From Aquarana catesbeiana (taxonomy: Eukaryota; Chordata; Amphibia; Anura; Ranidae), in contig NC_133326.1 in NCBI RefSeq assembly GCF_042186555.1, forward strand, positions 96,408,288 to 96,472,287: a stretch of 64,000 bases of DNA, in the 5' to 3' direction. The notes beneath the pieces are model-generated. The model ran no database searches. It worked only from the letters and a program-made list of their open reading frames with translations, and was not told the DNA's origin. The translations under genes were made by a program, and so were the position numbers. Positions 1-9,057 of this stretch are shown in pieces (within the stretch, counting starts at the first letter, position 1; every line of letters starts with the position of its first letter).

Positions 1-384
1 ATATGGGGATATTTAAATCGTCCGATGGTCGGTCAGTGGCACAGATGATGATCCCTCAGTAGAATATATGTAAATAGATAAAAATAGAACAACATCTAGT
101 GCTCTCTGCTTATTGGTATATTTATTTTAAAAAGGTTAAAAAACTTACAAGTCAGGCACTTGCACCAAGTGCATGTTTCGAACATTCTGGTTACAAACAA
201 TCAACTGAAAAGATGGCCGCGGCTAACATCATACATAGCTCCTCCCCATATACATTTCGTCCTTGAGCGGAACTTTGTTAGACCATTCTGGTCATATTAA
301 GGAGGTGAGCGGCTATTGATGTCTTTGGTGGAGGGGTTGAACTCACTCTGACACTTGCATGCTTGTTTTCGACACACATTTTTA
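1..384. other. unassigned AT-rich sequence
   Basis: No coding signal, terminal repeat or recognised family was found here. The CR1-like LINE homology starts just after this stretch. Confidence 0.4.
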
Positions 385-387
385 GAC

Positions 388-966
388 AGAATAAAGGTGG
401 ATAGAGCAACTGGTCCAGATGGCATCCACCCATGGATCTTAAAATAATTTAGCTCTGTCATTTCAAAGCCATTGTATCTATTATTTAGGGGCTCATTAAT
501 GACTGAAATAGTACCACTGGATTGGCGTAGGGCCAATGTGGTGCCTATATTTAAATGGGGATTTAAAAAGGGATCAAAGTCTTTACCAAGTAACTATAGA
601 CCTGCTAGTTTAACTTCTATAGTTGGGAAGATACTGGAGAGTTTATTAAAAAAACATATAGATGAGTTCTTGCTGGAAAAAAGTATTTTAAGCAACAGAC
701 AGCATGGATTCATGAAAGACAGAAGTTGTAAAACAAACCTTATTTTTTTTATGACGAGGTAAGTAAAAGCTTTGACAGAGGAATGGCTGTGGACATGGTA
801 TACTTGTATTTTGCAAAAGCATTTGACACAGTTCCCCACACACGCTCATGTGTAACGTAAAGTCTACAGGTTTTGAAAAGATCAGTTTGTAAATGTATAG
901 AAAACTGGCTAAAAGACCATATTCAGAGAGTAGTGGTTAATGATTCTTACTCTGAATGGTCTAAGG
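388..966 (+). pseudogene. CR1-like reverse transcriptase, N-terminal piece
   Basis: Translation gives hallmark LINE RT segments: a TGPDGIHPWILK-like stretch near 400-450, then VPLDWRRANVVPIFK, SNYRPASLTSIVGKILE, and NRQHGFMKDRSCKTNL. A frameshifted FAKAFDTVPH follows near 810-840, which is RT motif A with its catalytic Asp. An in-frame stop after WILK and a frameshift around 750 disable it. The piece is cut at 966 by a hAT MITE and resumes at 1250. It would have copied its own RNA at the nick site; it cannot be functional now. Confidence 0.85.
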
Positions 967-1241
967 CAGCCTTTCTCAACCTTTTCAACACAGAGGAACC
1001 CATGAAATAATTTCCTGTTCTCAGGGAACCCCTGCTAAAGATTACTATATATACAACTCATGATAAATTAGTGCGATGGTCATTGAGAAGAATGCTTGTT
1101 ACACTTGTTGTCATTGGGAAGAATTACCCCCTTACAGAAAGCTAAAACGATCAGTGGTGTCAGTGGGAACTTATCTGAAAGGTAGAAATTGCTCAAGGAA
1201 CCCCTTGCAACCTTTGGAGGAACCCTGGTTGAGAAACCCTG
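967..1241. mobile_element. hAT-type MITE with perfect 8-bp target duplication
   Basis: The element begins CAGCCTTTCTCAACC and ends GGTTGAGAAACCCTG, which are near-perfect terminal inverted repeats of the hAT (Charlie-like) kind. It is flanked on both sides by GTCTAAGG (959-966 and 1242-1249), an 8-bp duplication as expected for hAT transposition. Removing the element plus one duplication restores the LINE reading frame. It is 275 bp with no coding capacity. Related copies lie at about 15947-16238, 17425-17870 and 62497-62560. Confidence 0.93.
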
Positions 1242-1249
1242 GTCTAAGG

Positions 1250-1530
1250 TTATCAGTAGTGTACCCCAAGGTTCAGTATTGGGACCCTTACTTTTTAATA
1301 TCTTTATAAATTATATAGGGTCTGGGATTAAAAGTACCATTTCAGTGTTTGCAGAGGACACTAAGCTATGCAGTGGAAAAACATCTTTACAGGAAGTCTT
1401 TAACTTACAAGCCAACCTCAATGCACTGTGTTTAATTGGGCGACTGTGGCAGATGAGTTTTAATGTAGATAAATGTAAAGGTATGAACTTGGGGGCTAAG
1501 AATATGCATGCATCATGCAAACTAGGGGGA
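1250..1530 (+). pseudogene. CR1-like reverse transcriptase, catalytic palm piece
   Basis: Continues the RT after the MITE. It encodes SVPQGSVLGPLLFNIFIN (RT motif B), then FAEDTKLC, where the usual catalytic ADD is AED, so the first aspartate is replaced. Next come MSFNVDKCKGMNLG and a C-KLGG segment, where the foldback element at 1531 interrupts it. The continuation (GESIVEKNLGVLVDHKLNNSMQCQ) starts at about 2608. The altered catalytic motif and the insertions mean no activity. Confidence 0.85.
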
Positions 1531-2597
1531 GCAAAAAAAAAAACACACTGTCCACTGCCCAAAGGGCCAATCAATCAGGTGCAACCGTTCAACACTGGTA
1601 CACATGGTAACTGGAATTGCAAACAAAGAAAATGGACAGCGCTCTCTGAATGTGTGTGGATGACATTGAATCCTCCAGATGAGTAGCACCAAGCCGAGGA
1701 TAAAGGCTAATAAATTGATTTATTGTTCACAATGAGTGGAAAGTTCACATAAAAGCATTTAAAACCAAAAATTATACAATACCAAGCCGGTATATCAAGT
1801 GCGGATGGGTTGACAACCACTGGGTCCAGTGTTCATAAGGATGGGAAGGATCCGCTGTGATGTGCAACACCGATGTGCAAGCCCACAACCACTCGTGAGC
1901 CAATCCAGAGACCACTGGTGCTCAACAGTAGAGGAGGAGATGGGAGGAAACTTAACCGTACCACAACAGCAGAAATGATGGGCGGATCAGGTTGTCAATC
2001 CAACCAGGCTGGAAGGCAGGGGGAGCAGTTGCCGTGATGACGCGTTTCACGTGCATGCACTTTGTCAAGTCACACAGGTGACTTGACAACGGGTCGTCAC
2101 GGTAACTGCCCCCCTGCATTCCAATCTGGTTTGATTGACAACCCGATCTGGCCCATCATTTCCGCTGTTGTGGTACAGTTATGTCACATGTGAGCCCCGG
2201 TGGACTCCGGCTTAGCTCAGAGGCATCTGTGGCTCTGCAGCAGTGTTGCTGCATACTGTGGTGGATTCTTCCCATCTCCTTGCCTACTGTTGAGCGCCAG
2301 TGGTCTCTGGATTGACTCACGAGTTGTTGTGGGTTTGCTCAGCGGGGTTGCACATCGCGGCAAATCCTTCCCATCCTTATGATCACTGCACCCAGTGGTT
2401 GTCGACCCATCCACACTTGACATACCGGCTTGGTATTGTATCATTTTTTATTTTAAATGCTTTTATGTGAACTTTCCACTCATTGTGAACAATAAATCAA
2501 TTTATTAGCCTTTATCATCGGCTTGGTGCTATTCATCTGGAGGATTCCATGTCATCTACACATTCAGAGAGCACTGTCCATTTCCTTTGTTTGCAAC
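1531..2597. mobile_element. foldback (inverted-repeat) element A inside the LINE
   Basis: Two long arms in inverted orientation: about 1618-2075 and 2076-2595. The left arm begins with a segment containing AAACAAAGAAAATGGACAG and the right arm ends with its reverse complement. Flanking LINE sequence is duplicated as ACTAGGGGGA at 1521-1530 and 2598-2607, so the whole block arrived as one insertion. About 87 bp at 1531-1617, with an A-run, has no partner in the right arm. The left arm near its tip holds a hammerhead-like module (2034-2073); the matching part of the right arm is deleted. No coding capacity was seen. Confidence 0.85.
2034..2073 (-). other. hammerhead-like module (foldback A, left arm)
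   Basis: Read on the minus strand: TTGACAA (2062-2068, degenerate for CTGANGA), one A, stem II around the self-complementary GTGCATGCAC, GAA, palindrome ACGCGT (2040-2045), then C. The flanks (2070-2073 with 2034-2037) form four base pairs after a C-A mismatch at the first position. The register is identical to that of the other modules. The core has lost G8, so activity is unlikely. Confidence 0.55.
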
Positions 2598-2607
2598 ACT
2601 AGGGGGA

Positions 2608-2815
2608 CTACAACTGGGGAATCCATAGTGGAGAAGAATCTAGGGGTTTTGGTAGATCATAAGCTTAATAATAGCATGCAATGCCAAGCTTCAGTTTCCA
2701 AAGCGAGCAAAATCCTTTCTTGTATTAAGAGAGGTATGGACTCCAGAGGGAGAGATATCATTTTGCCCCTATACAAATCATTAGGAAAACCTCACCTGGA
2801 ATATGCAGGTCAGAT
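2608..2815 (+). pseudogene. CR1-like LINE ORF2, C-terminal piece
   Basis: Encodes GESIVEKNLGVLVDHKLNNSMQCQASVSKASK, then ILSCIKRGMDSRG and a LYKSLGKPHLEYAGQIWA-like stretch, which is the thumb and post-RT region typical of CR1-like proteins. The reading is lost at about 2816 where a GC-rich hairpin MITE is inserted. LINE sequence returns at 3396 with KMWNRLSSEVV-like codons and then the 3' UTR. Confidence 0.8.
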
Positions 2816-2819
2816 TTGG

Positions 2820-2976
2820 GCTTTTAACCCCTTTTTAACCCCTTCTTGGGGGTTCAAAGCGCCCTGCTACTGCCCGAAAAGTGGCGCCGAAGCACCGCTA
2901 TAACAGCGGTAAAGCACCGCTAAAATGAGCGGCGCTTTACCGCTAATGCCTGCATTGCCCCAGTGTGAAAGTAGCC
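2820..2976. repeat. GC-rich hairpin MITE (frog type)
   Basis: Begins with TTTTTAACCCCTTC and contains self-complementary blocks built from AGCGGTAAAGC and GCGCTTTACCGCT, ending near CAGTGTGAAAGTAGCC. I associate this type with high-copy ranid repeats. A related fragment (CTATAGCGGCGC) lies at 4290-4375. Exact ends were not determined. Confidence 0.6.
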
Positions 2977-2979
2977 TAA

Positions 2980-3392
2980 TGCCGTGTACATATGGGCAGA
3001 ATTTTCGGCATCAAAGGTCCGACGGTCTTTCCGACGGACTTTTGATGGACTTTTGATGGACTTCCGACAGACTTTCAAACGAACGGACTTGCCTACACAC
3101 GATCACACCAAAGTCCAATGGATTCGTATGTGATGGCGTACGACCGGACTAAAATAAGGAAGTTGATAGCCAGTAGCCAATAGCTACCCTAGCGTCGGTT
3201 TCCGTCCTTTGGACTAGCATACAGACAAGCGGATTTTTTGACCGGACTCGTGTTTCAAATCTAAAGTCTGTCTAATTTTCACCTGAAAAAGTCTGCTGCA
3301 GGTCCGATGAAGCCCACACACGGTCGGATTGTCCGACGGATTTGTCCCGTCAGACCAGTCTGGTCGAAAAGTCTGCTCGTGTGTACACGGCA
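2980..3392. mobile_element. Harbinger-like MITE, TAA duplication
   Basis: Ends are TGCCGTGTACA and TGTACACGGCA, flanked by TAA on each side (2977-2979, 3393-3395). The interior is full of TCCGACGGAC-type motifs and their complements. A 3-bp TWA-type duplication suggests PIF/Harbinger. Copies of the same family lie at 40668-41077 and about 11529-11840. Confidence 0.8.
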
Positions 3393-3395
3393 TAA

Positions 3396-3755
3396 GAGCT
3401 GTTAAAATGTGAAATAGACTCTCTTCCGAGGTGGTTCTGGCGAGCTCAGAAGATTGCTTTAAGAAAGGCCTGGATTCTTTCCTAGGTGTACATAATATAA
3501 CTGGGTTCTAACATTTATAGGTAAAGTTGATCCAGGGAATATCTGATTGCCTCTCTGGGGCTCAGGAAGGAATTATTTCCCCTGCTGCAGCAAATTGGAT
3601 TTTGATTTGCTGGGGATTTTAGCCTTCCTCTGGATCAACAGTGGGTATAGGATTGTGTATATGGGATTGTATGATTTTTAAATTTTTTTTTTTATTGGTT
3701 GAACTAGATGGATTTATGTATTTTTTTTTAACTTGACTAACTATGTAACATCATC
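3396..3755 (+). repeat. CR1-like LINE 3' end
   Basis: LINE sequence resumes (RAVKMWNRL-like codons), then a conserved 3' UTR with GATCCAGGGAATATCTGATT, GCCTTCCTCTGGATCAAC and the terminal ACTAACTATGTAAC. Similar 3' ends occur at about 35050-35265 and 62930-63160. Confidence 0.8.
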
Positions 3756-4165
3756 TTAGTGTGGCAGATATCCTGTCGATTATGAATGTTTTTGTGAAAT
3801 GGACTTTTTAATCATGTACTATTGATTGGGTTTTGCGCTGCACTGTTTTGTTTTATATTCTTATGGAGGTAATGTGTATTGACCTTGTAGTGTTCAGCCT
3901 GCAACTATATTTATCCTATTTTGTCAAAAGTTTAATATCCATTTATCATTGTGAATATTGATAATATACTGTACATTTTATCCCCCTAAAAATTACCAAA
4001 CATTTCTTTAACAGGAAGAACATAGCATTTACCTTACCATAGTATAATATTCCCCCTTAGAGAACATACATATTCTATGATCTTCAAGCTCCATACTGCT
4101 GCTTCAATAGGACAGCTATTTTCAACCCTTGGCCCACTCTGAATGTACATGGATTCACTCATGAT
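3756..4165. other. unassigned AT-rich sequence
   Basis: About 400 bp with no gene, terminal repeat or recognised family. Confidence 0.4.
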
Positions 4166-4250
4166 TTTTTTTTTTTCAAATTCTTTATTTTCCGTTTCTG
4201 CGATTATACAAACATTTTCTGAATGCAAGGAATGCATAACATCATATGTA
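4166..4250 (-). repeat. 3' tail of a minus-strand LINE (L1-like)
   Basis: On the minus strand the sequence ends with AATAAAGAATTTG followed by an A-run (T-run at 4166-4177 on plus). This is a polyadenylation signal placed directly before the tail, as in L1-type 3' ends. Only about 80 bp remain. Confidence 0.5.
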
Positions 4251-4289
4251 AAAGGTATTGCACACGAAGAATCCTTTCATACCAGGGAG

Positions 4290-4375
4290 TTGCGGTCGTT
4301 ACTGCTGCTATAGCGGCGCTTTTCGGCCGCTAACGGGGTGCTTTTAACCCCCGCTAGTGGCCAAAGAGAGGGTTA
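4290..4375. repeat. fragment of GC-rich hairpin MITE
   Basis: Contains CTATAGCGGCGCTTTTCGG and AACGGGGTGCTTTTAACCCC, matching the style of the repeat at 2820-2976. Partial copy only. Confidence 0.5.
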
Positions 4376-4379
4376 ATAG

Positions 4380-5690
4380 CTCCTGTGTTGCTTTTCCAGC
4401 ACATCCCACAGATGCTCGATGAATTGAGATCTAAAGATTTTGGAGGTGAAGTCAACACCTAAAACTCGTTGTCATGTTCCTCAAACCATTTCTGAACTAT
4501 TTTTGCAGTGTGGCAGGGTGCATTATCCTGCTGAAAGAGGCCACTGCCAACAGGTAACACGATTTCCTTGAAGGGGTGTAGTTGGTCAGCAACAATGTTT
4601 AGGTAGGTAGTCAGGGCCATCTTTAATATTGATTGGACCCTGGGCATAACTTTTCTTGGGGCCCCCCCATGCAGTTTCGCTCTCCACCTGCTCTGAGACA
4701 TACAATAAATAGCAGCTAGACTCAAAATCAGTTTACTGAATCAGATCAGACAGCTGTTGTGATTGGTTGCCAGAGGTTACAGTGTATCATCATTACCGCT
4801 CACTGACTGGTTGCTAGAGGTTACAGCACACATTACGGCTCACTGCTTAGTTGCTAGAGGTTACAGCACATGATTTCTGCTTGTTGATTGGTTGCTAGAG
4901 ATTACCGTGGATATGACCTAAGGGGAGCATGATATACATATCAATGCCGCTGGCCGCTGCTATTTACATATAAATGGCACCACTATTTACATATGAATGC
5001 CGGTAATTTACATGTAAACACAGGGTCTGCAGGTGAGTCGTCTGTACACAACAATAGGGCAGAGCTAGGCAGCATTAGTAGCAGCATTTCACACTGAGAT
5101 ATTGGGACACAGCACAGGACTAAAACCTCAAGGGATGAGGGAATTTAAATCAGGATATTTGGCAAGTATGAGGCAGCTGCTTTGGGCCCCACAACAATGA
5201 CAGGGCCCAGGGCAGCTGCCCCTTTTGCCCTGCCTTAAAAATGGCCCTGTAGGTAGTGTGTGTCACAGTAACATCCAAATGGCAGGACCAAAATTTCCCA
5301 GCAGAACATTGGCCAAAGCATTACACTGTCTCTGCTGGCTTGCCTTCTTCCCATACTGCATCGCTTCCATGGGTAAGCAATGCAAATGCACCCTGCCATC
5401 CACATAATGTATAATAAAATGTGATTCTTCAGACCAGGCCACCTTCTTACATTGCTCTATGGTCAATTTCTAAATGCCCACATGCCCATTGTAGGCTGTG
5501 GACACAATGACCAGTCTGCAACTATGGAGTCCAATACGCAACAAACAGTACAGATGTACAGTAGCTCTTCTATTGGATCAGACTACACGGGCCAGGTTTT
5601 ACTCCCCACATGCATCAGTGACCCTTGGCCACCCATGACCTTGTCACCGTTTTGCTGTTTTTCCTTCCTTGGACTACTTTTGCCTTCTTC
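4380..5690 (-). pseudogene. Tc1-like transposase remnant, split by a hAT element
   Basis: On the minus strand the part at 4380-4611 encodes the C-terminal DDE region (FQQDNAPCHTAKIVQKWF), and the part at 5258-5690 encodes more N-terminal sequence (WSEESHF, where the catalytic WSDES aspartate is now Glu). Between them sits a 638-bp hAT element at 4612-5249; with it removed the transposase runs through. Stops and frameshifts are present. Tc1 transposases cut and paste at TA using a DD34E triad; this copy is dead. Confidence 0.85.
4612..5249. mobile_element. hAT-type element inserted in Tc1, 8-bp duplication
   Basis: Starts CAGGGCCATCTTTAA and ends TTAAAAATGGCCCTG (imperfect inverted termini). 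The duplicated target TAGGTAGT flanks it exactly (4604-4611, 5250-5257). It is 638 bp and non-coding. The interior contains three diverged copies of a 40-60 bp unit around GATTGGTTGC-AGAGGTTACAG (4755-4905). It must be younger than the Tc1 it interrupts. Confidence 0.92.
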
Positions 5691-6075
5691 ACATACTGCA
5701 TCCTGGTGCCATCTCTTCACCAGGTAAGGGGTGTAGTTGGTCCACAACAATGTTTATATAGGTGGTATGTGTCAAAGTAACATCCAAACAAATGGCAGGA
5801 CCAAGATTTCCCTTCAGAACATTGACCAAAGCATCACACTGTCTCTGCTGGCTTGCCTTCTTCCCATGCTGCATCCTGGTGCCAGCTCTTCCCCAGGTAA
5901 GCAATGCACACGCACCTGCCCATGTTCATGATGTAAAAGAAAACCTGATTCATCAGACCAGGTCACCTTCTTCCATTGCTCCTTGGTCCAGTTCTCATGC
6001 TTACGTGCCCACTGTAAGTTCTTTTGACTGTGAACATGGGTCAGCATGAACACCCTGACTGGCATACACAACAAA
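5691..6075 (-). pseudogene. second, partial Tc1-like transposase copy
   Basis: Repeats the transposase segment just upstream in the same orientation: the block GGTGTAGTTGGTC, AACAATGTTTA, GGTGGTATGTGTCA, CATCCAAA.AAATGGCAGGACC reappears. The encoded text includes WSDESGF, so the first catalytic Asp is kept here though lost in the neighbour. Either two related Tc1 insertions lie next to each other or one copy underwent an internal duplication. It ends near 6075 without a recognisable terminal repeat. Confidence 0.75.
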
Positions 6076-7535
6076 CTGCAGTGCCCATTTTTTCTGTTTT
6101 CAAGACATCAACTTCATAGACATAGTTTAATTACTGTTCTTATACCTCACTGACTTTCAGATGCCATTGTAACAAGATAATAAGTATTTTTCACTTTACC
6201 TGTCAGTAATTTTAATGTTAAGGACTGATTGGTGTATATTGCCCCCATGAATTTAAGTAATTCCCTCATTTATAGGAAGAATTCAAACTACCCTCTAAAT
6301 GATAATTTCACAGCTACCAACTTTATCACACAATCCAAATGCAATTTGGAACTTATATTAACCCCACCATCACCACCTGGTTTGAACAACTTTTGCTTAA
6401 GACCATACTAGATACTGTACCGCCTAATTAGTCTCTGCTCACCACTCTAACCTTACTAACTCAGATGGTCTTCACCTGCTTTCTAGATTACTGACCAGGA
6501 CTAGTTGGAATTTGAGGATATGTGATACGACTGAATTTGTACCATCAGAGCCATTTTACACTTGCTAGACTCCATAAAATGGATCTGTACATCTCCACAG
6601 TATGCTTTTGGTGATACAGAGATACTGTTGTTTCTGGACCTTTCAGTATGTCCAAGAATTCTAGCTAAAGGTCAGTGGCCTAATTGACTACTAGATATTA
6701 TTGAAGACCTACAAATTCCCAAATATGCTAGTGTTATTACATATACTGTATTTTTATGCTAGGCAGACAGTCCTGCTAACATGGAGGTATCTTCTTCCCT
6801 TTATACTGAAATCTCCACACCATTTTACCATGTTCAGTATGTACAAACTCACTTGCGAACTCAGGGAAAGCCACAAATCTTTGATAAAATATAGGAAAGG
6901 TGCGCTGCATTTGCCTACACACTTGCTTCTCCTAATCCAATGCCCTAAGCAGCCCTATATCTGCTACTGGTTTTTGAAGAATTGCAGTTGTGACAATTAC
7001 TTGATGCAATGGGATGTGAGAGACTAGTAAGATTGTTGTGTATGTGACAAAAATCAATAAATATATCTTTAAAAAAAATTACCATTAATCACCATTAATT
7101 CAGTGCACATTTATTAGTCTGAAGGACATATTACATAATTTTATGTACTTTTTAAAAACTTAAAATCTGTTACAATGTTATTTAATAAAACGTTTTATAG
7201 CAGCCAATCAGAATACATCATGAGCTTGTCTGACTTCAGCAAAATCATTTCTGATTGGCTGCTCTTGAAAATGCTTTCTTATGCAAAACCTACATACAAT
7301 GTGTTATTAAATATGTATTGTCTAGGCTTTTCTTCAGCATTTAGGGACCCTTCACCCTTAAAAAACAGCTATAACTATTTAACCTCTTATTAACCCTTAG
7401 TTTGCCCTAATTAGCTATTATTGACTCCTTCCGCCATAGCTATTTTGTTTATTTTTTGCTGATTATAATTTTTTAATTAGTATTTTTTATTTTTACCCAG
7501 TTTTCTTATTTGTTTTTTTAATATTGCATAAAAAA
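6076..7535. other. unassigned AT-rich sequence
   Basis: About 1.4 kb of AT-rich sequence with short chance reading frames only. No splice-bounded conserved coding stretch and no terminal repeats were identified. Confidence 0.4.
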
Positions 7536-7539
7536 ATTA

Positions 7540-7740
7540 GGCTTGGTTCACACATGTCTGGTGCGTATTGTATGTCCGTCTTCACTGCGAATAAGAAAAA
7601 GTATTTGTTCAGTGGTTCGGGTGCATTTTTGATGCAGTTCTGATGCAAATTTGCCAGGCTCAAGACCGGATTTTTAAAGGGCGTCAACTCCTGTAGTAGG
7701 AATACTACATCCCGGATACTGTACATACTGATCTGCAAGT
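7540..7740. repeat. fragment of 'GGCTGGGTTCACAC' MITE
   Basis: Begins GGCTTGGTTCACACATG and continues with GGTGCG and GTCC motifs. It resembles the left end of the complete copy at 23985-24176. The right terminus is not recognisable. Confidence 0.4.
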
Positions 7741-7744
7741 GCAC

Positions 7745-8165
7745 CCTTTGGTATCCTCATCTTGAAGGCCAGAAGACCTTGCCCCACTACTGGTGAAAGT
7801 ACTGCTTATTTTAAGGATTTCTATAAAACAGGACTTCAGAACTCCTGTAGATTTTTTAATTTATCTTTGCTGCAGATGGGGTTCTAACTCCACTTTTTTT
7901 TTCTGTCCTTAAAAATTCCTTATTACGTCTTGGTTCGTGGTTTTTAGAGTAAATGCTGGGATAACCACAGGAAAAACAAGAAACAGGAAACATAAGAAAG
8001 CCCTTAAAGTGTAGTTTAGAGTACAAAGCAAAAATACAGTATATAAGACAGATGCTGTAGAATTTAGGTGATGGGACTTGCATCTGTTAAAAGAGACCCT
8101 CTACCGCAACTAATTACTTAAACTGATTGTGGACCACATTGCTGATACATAGAGTCAAAACATCA
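7745..8165. other. unassigned sequence
   Basis: No gene or repeat boundary recognised. Confidence 0.35.
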
Positions 8166-8167
8166 TA

Positions 8168-8450
8168 TTGGGACTTTAAACCGGGCCACAAACAGTTTGA
8201 TGGTAAAAAAATGATTCAAAATTTATTATACATTGATAATATATATAGCAACATGAACATGGGGATAAATGCAACAAACAAATATTGGGAGCAGAAATGG
8301 AAACCAGCTGCAAGGAAAAGCTCAGAGCTTTGTCAGACAGACAGAACGTCTAACGCGTTTCGAAAAACAAAATGCAGATCTTCTTCAGGGACAGAGGGCT
8401 TGCGGGTTTCAGATCTGTAGCTTATATCCCAAATGTTGATGTTCCACCCA
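8168..8450. mobile_element. half of a foldback element with hammerhead-like module
   Basis: Starts GGGACTTTAAACC, the same outer sequence as the large palindrome at 13487 and the element at 22208. It then has an AAATTTATT block (8217 on) and the module at 8347-8393. No inverted second arm is present: Tc1 sequence begins at about 8450, so this is a single arm or a truncated copy. Confidence 0.5.
8347..8393 (-). other. hammerhead-like module (8.3 kb)
   Basis: Minus strand: CTGAAGA (8382-8388), one A (8381), a weak stem II (8362-8380), GAA (8359-8361), palindrome ACGCGT (8353-8358), then T (8352). Flanks 8390-8393 and 8347-8350 pair as CTGT with GACG-type complement, after a C-A mismatch at the first position. 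The core heptamer and GAA are intact; stem II is nearly lost. Confidence 0.6.
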
Positions 8451-9057
8451 TAAAGAGATGGGAAGATGGATGGAGCCAAATACAGGGCAATCTTAGAAGA
8501 AAACCTGTTAGAGTCTGCAAAAGACTTCAGGCTGGGGCGGAGGTTCACCTTCCAGCAGGACAATGACCCCAAACATACAACCAGATCTATAATGCAATCG
8601 TTTAGATCAAAGAATATTCATGTGTTAGAATGGCCCAGTCAAAGGCCAGACCTAAATCCAATTGCGAATCTGTTTCAAGACTTGAAAATTGCTATTAACA
8701 GATGCTCTCCATCCAATCTGACAGAGCTTGAGCTATTTTGCAAAGAAAAATGGGCAAACATTTCACTCTCTAGATGTGCAAAGCTGGTAGAGACATCCCC
8801 AAAAAGACTTGCAGCTTTAATTGTAGCGAAAGGTGGTTCTACATAGTATTGACTCAGGAGGAGCTGAATACAAATGCACTCCACACTTTTTAGATATTTA
8901 TTTGTAAAAAAAAATGTAAAAGCATTTATCATTTTCCTTACACTTCACAATTATGTGGCACTTTGTGTTGGTCTATCACATAAAACTCCAATAAAATACA
9001 TTTACGTTTCTGGTTGTAACAAAATTTCATCGATATAAATACTTTTTCAAGGCACTG
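8450..9057 (+). mobile_element. Tc1-like transposon, 3' half
   Basis: The plus-strand frame around 8466-8846 encodes the C-terminal half of a Tc1 transposase: FTFQQDNDPKHTTRSI, LEWPSQRPDLNPIANLFQDLK (the final catalytic Glu of PIEHLW is replaced, reading PIANLF), then LTELELFCKEKW and SPKRLAALI. The right terminus is the inverted-repeat end TTTTTCAAGGCACTG at 9043-9057, the complement of the CAGTGCCTTGAAAAAGT terminus typical of one vertebrate Tc1 group. The 5' half, including the DNA-binding domain and WSDE, is absent. Confidence 0.88.

Larger units (their letters stand above)
385..3755 (+). mobile_element. CR1-like non-LTR retrotransposon, copy 1, interrupted
   Basis: A decayed LINE in plus orientation. 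It runs from the fingers/palm region of the reverse transcriptase to the 3' UTR, with at least four later insertions: a hAT MITE at 967-1241, a foldback element at 1531-2597, a hairpin MITE at about 2820-2976 and a TAA-flanked MITE at 2980-3392. The 5' part (endonuclease) is missing. The 3' UTR (about 3396-3755) ends in the CTATGTAAC-type tail also seen in the copy near 35.2 kb. The CR1 clade is inferred from the C-terminal pattern (EKDLGVLVD-like, then LYKSL.KPHLEYA) and from the similarity of all three copies in the window. Confidence 0.85.

Noticed and set aside
6229..7393. Several 60-108 codon frames in AT-rich DNA
   Set aside because: No conserved motifs, no splice sites in register, and low-complexity composition.
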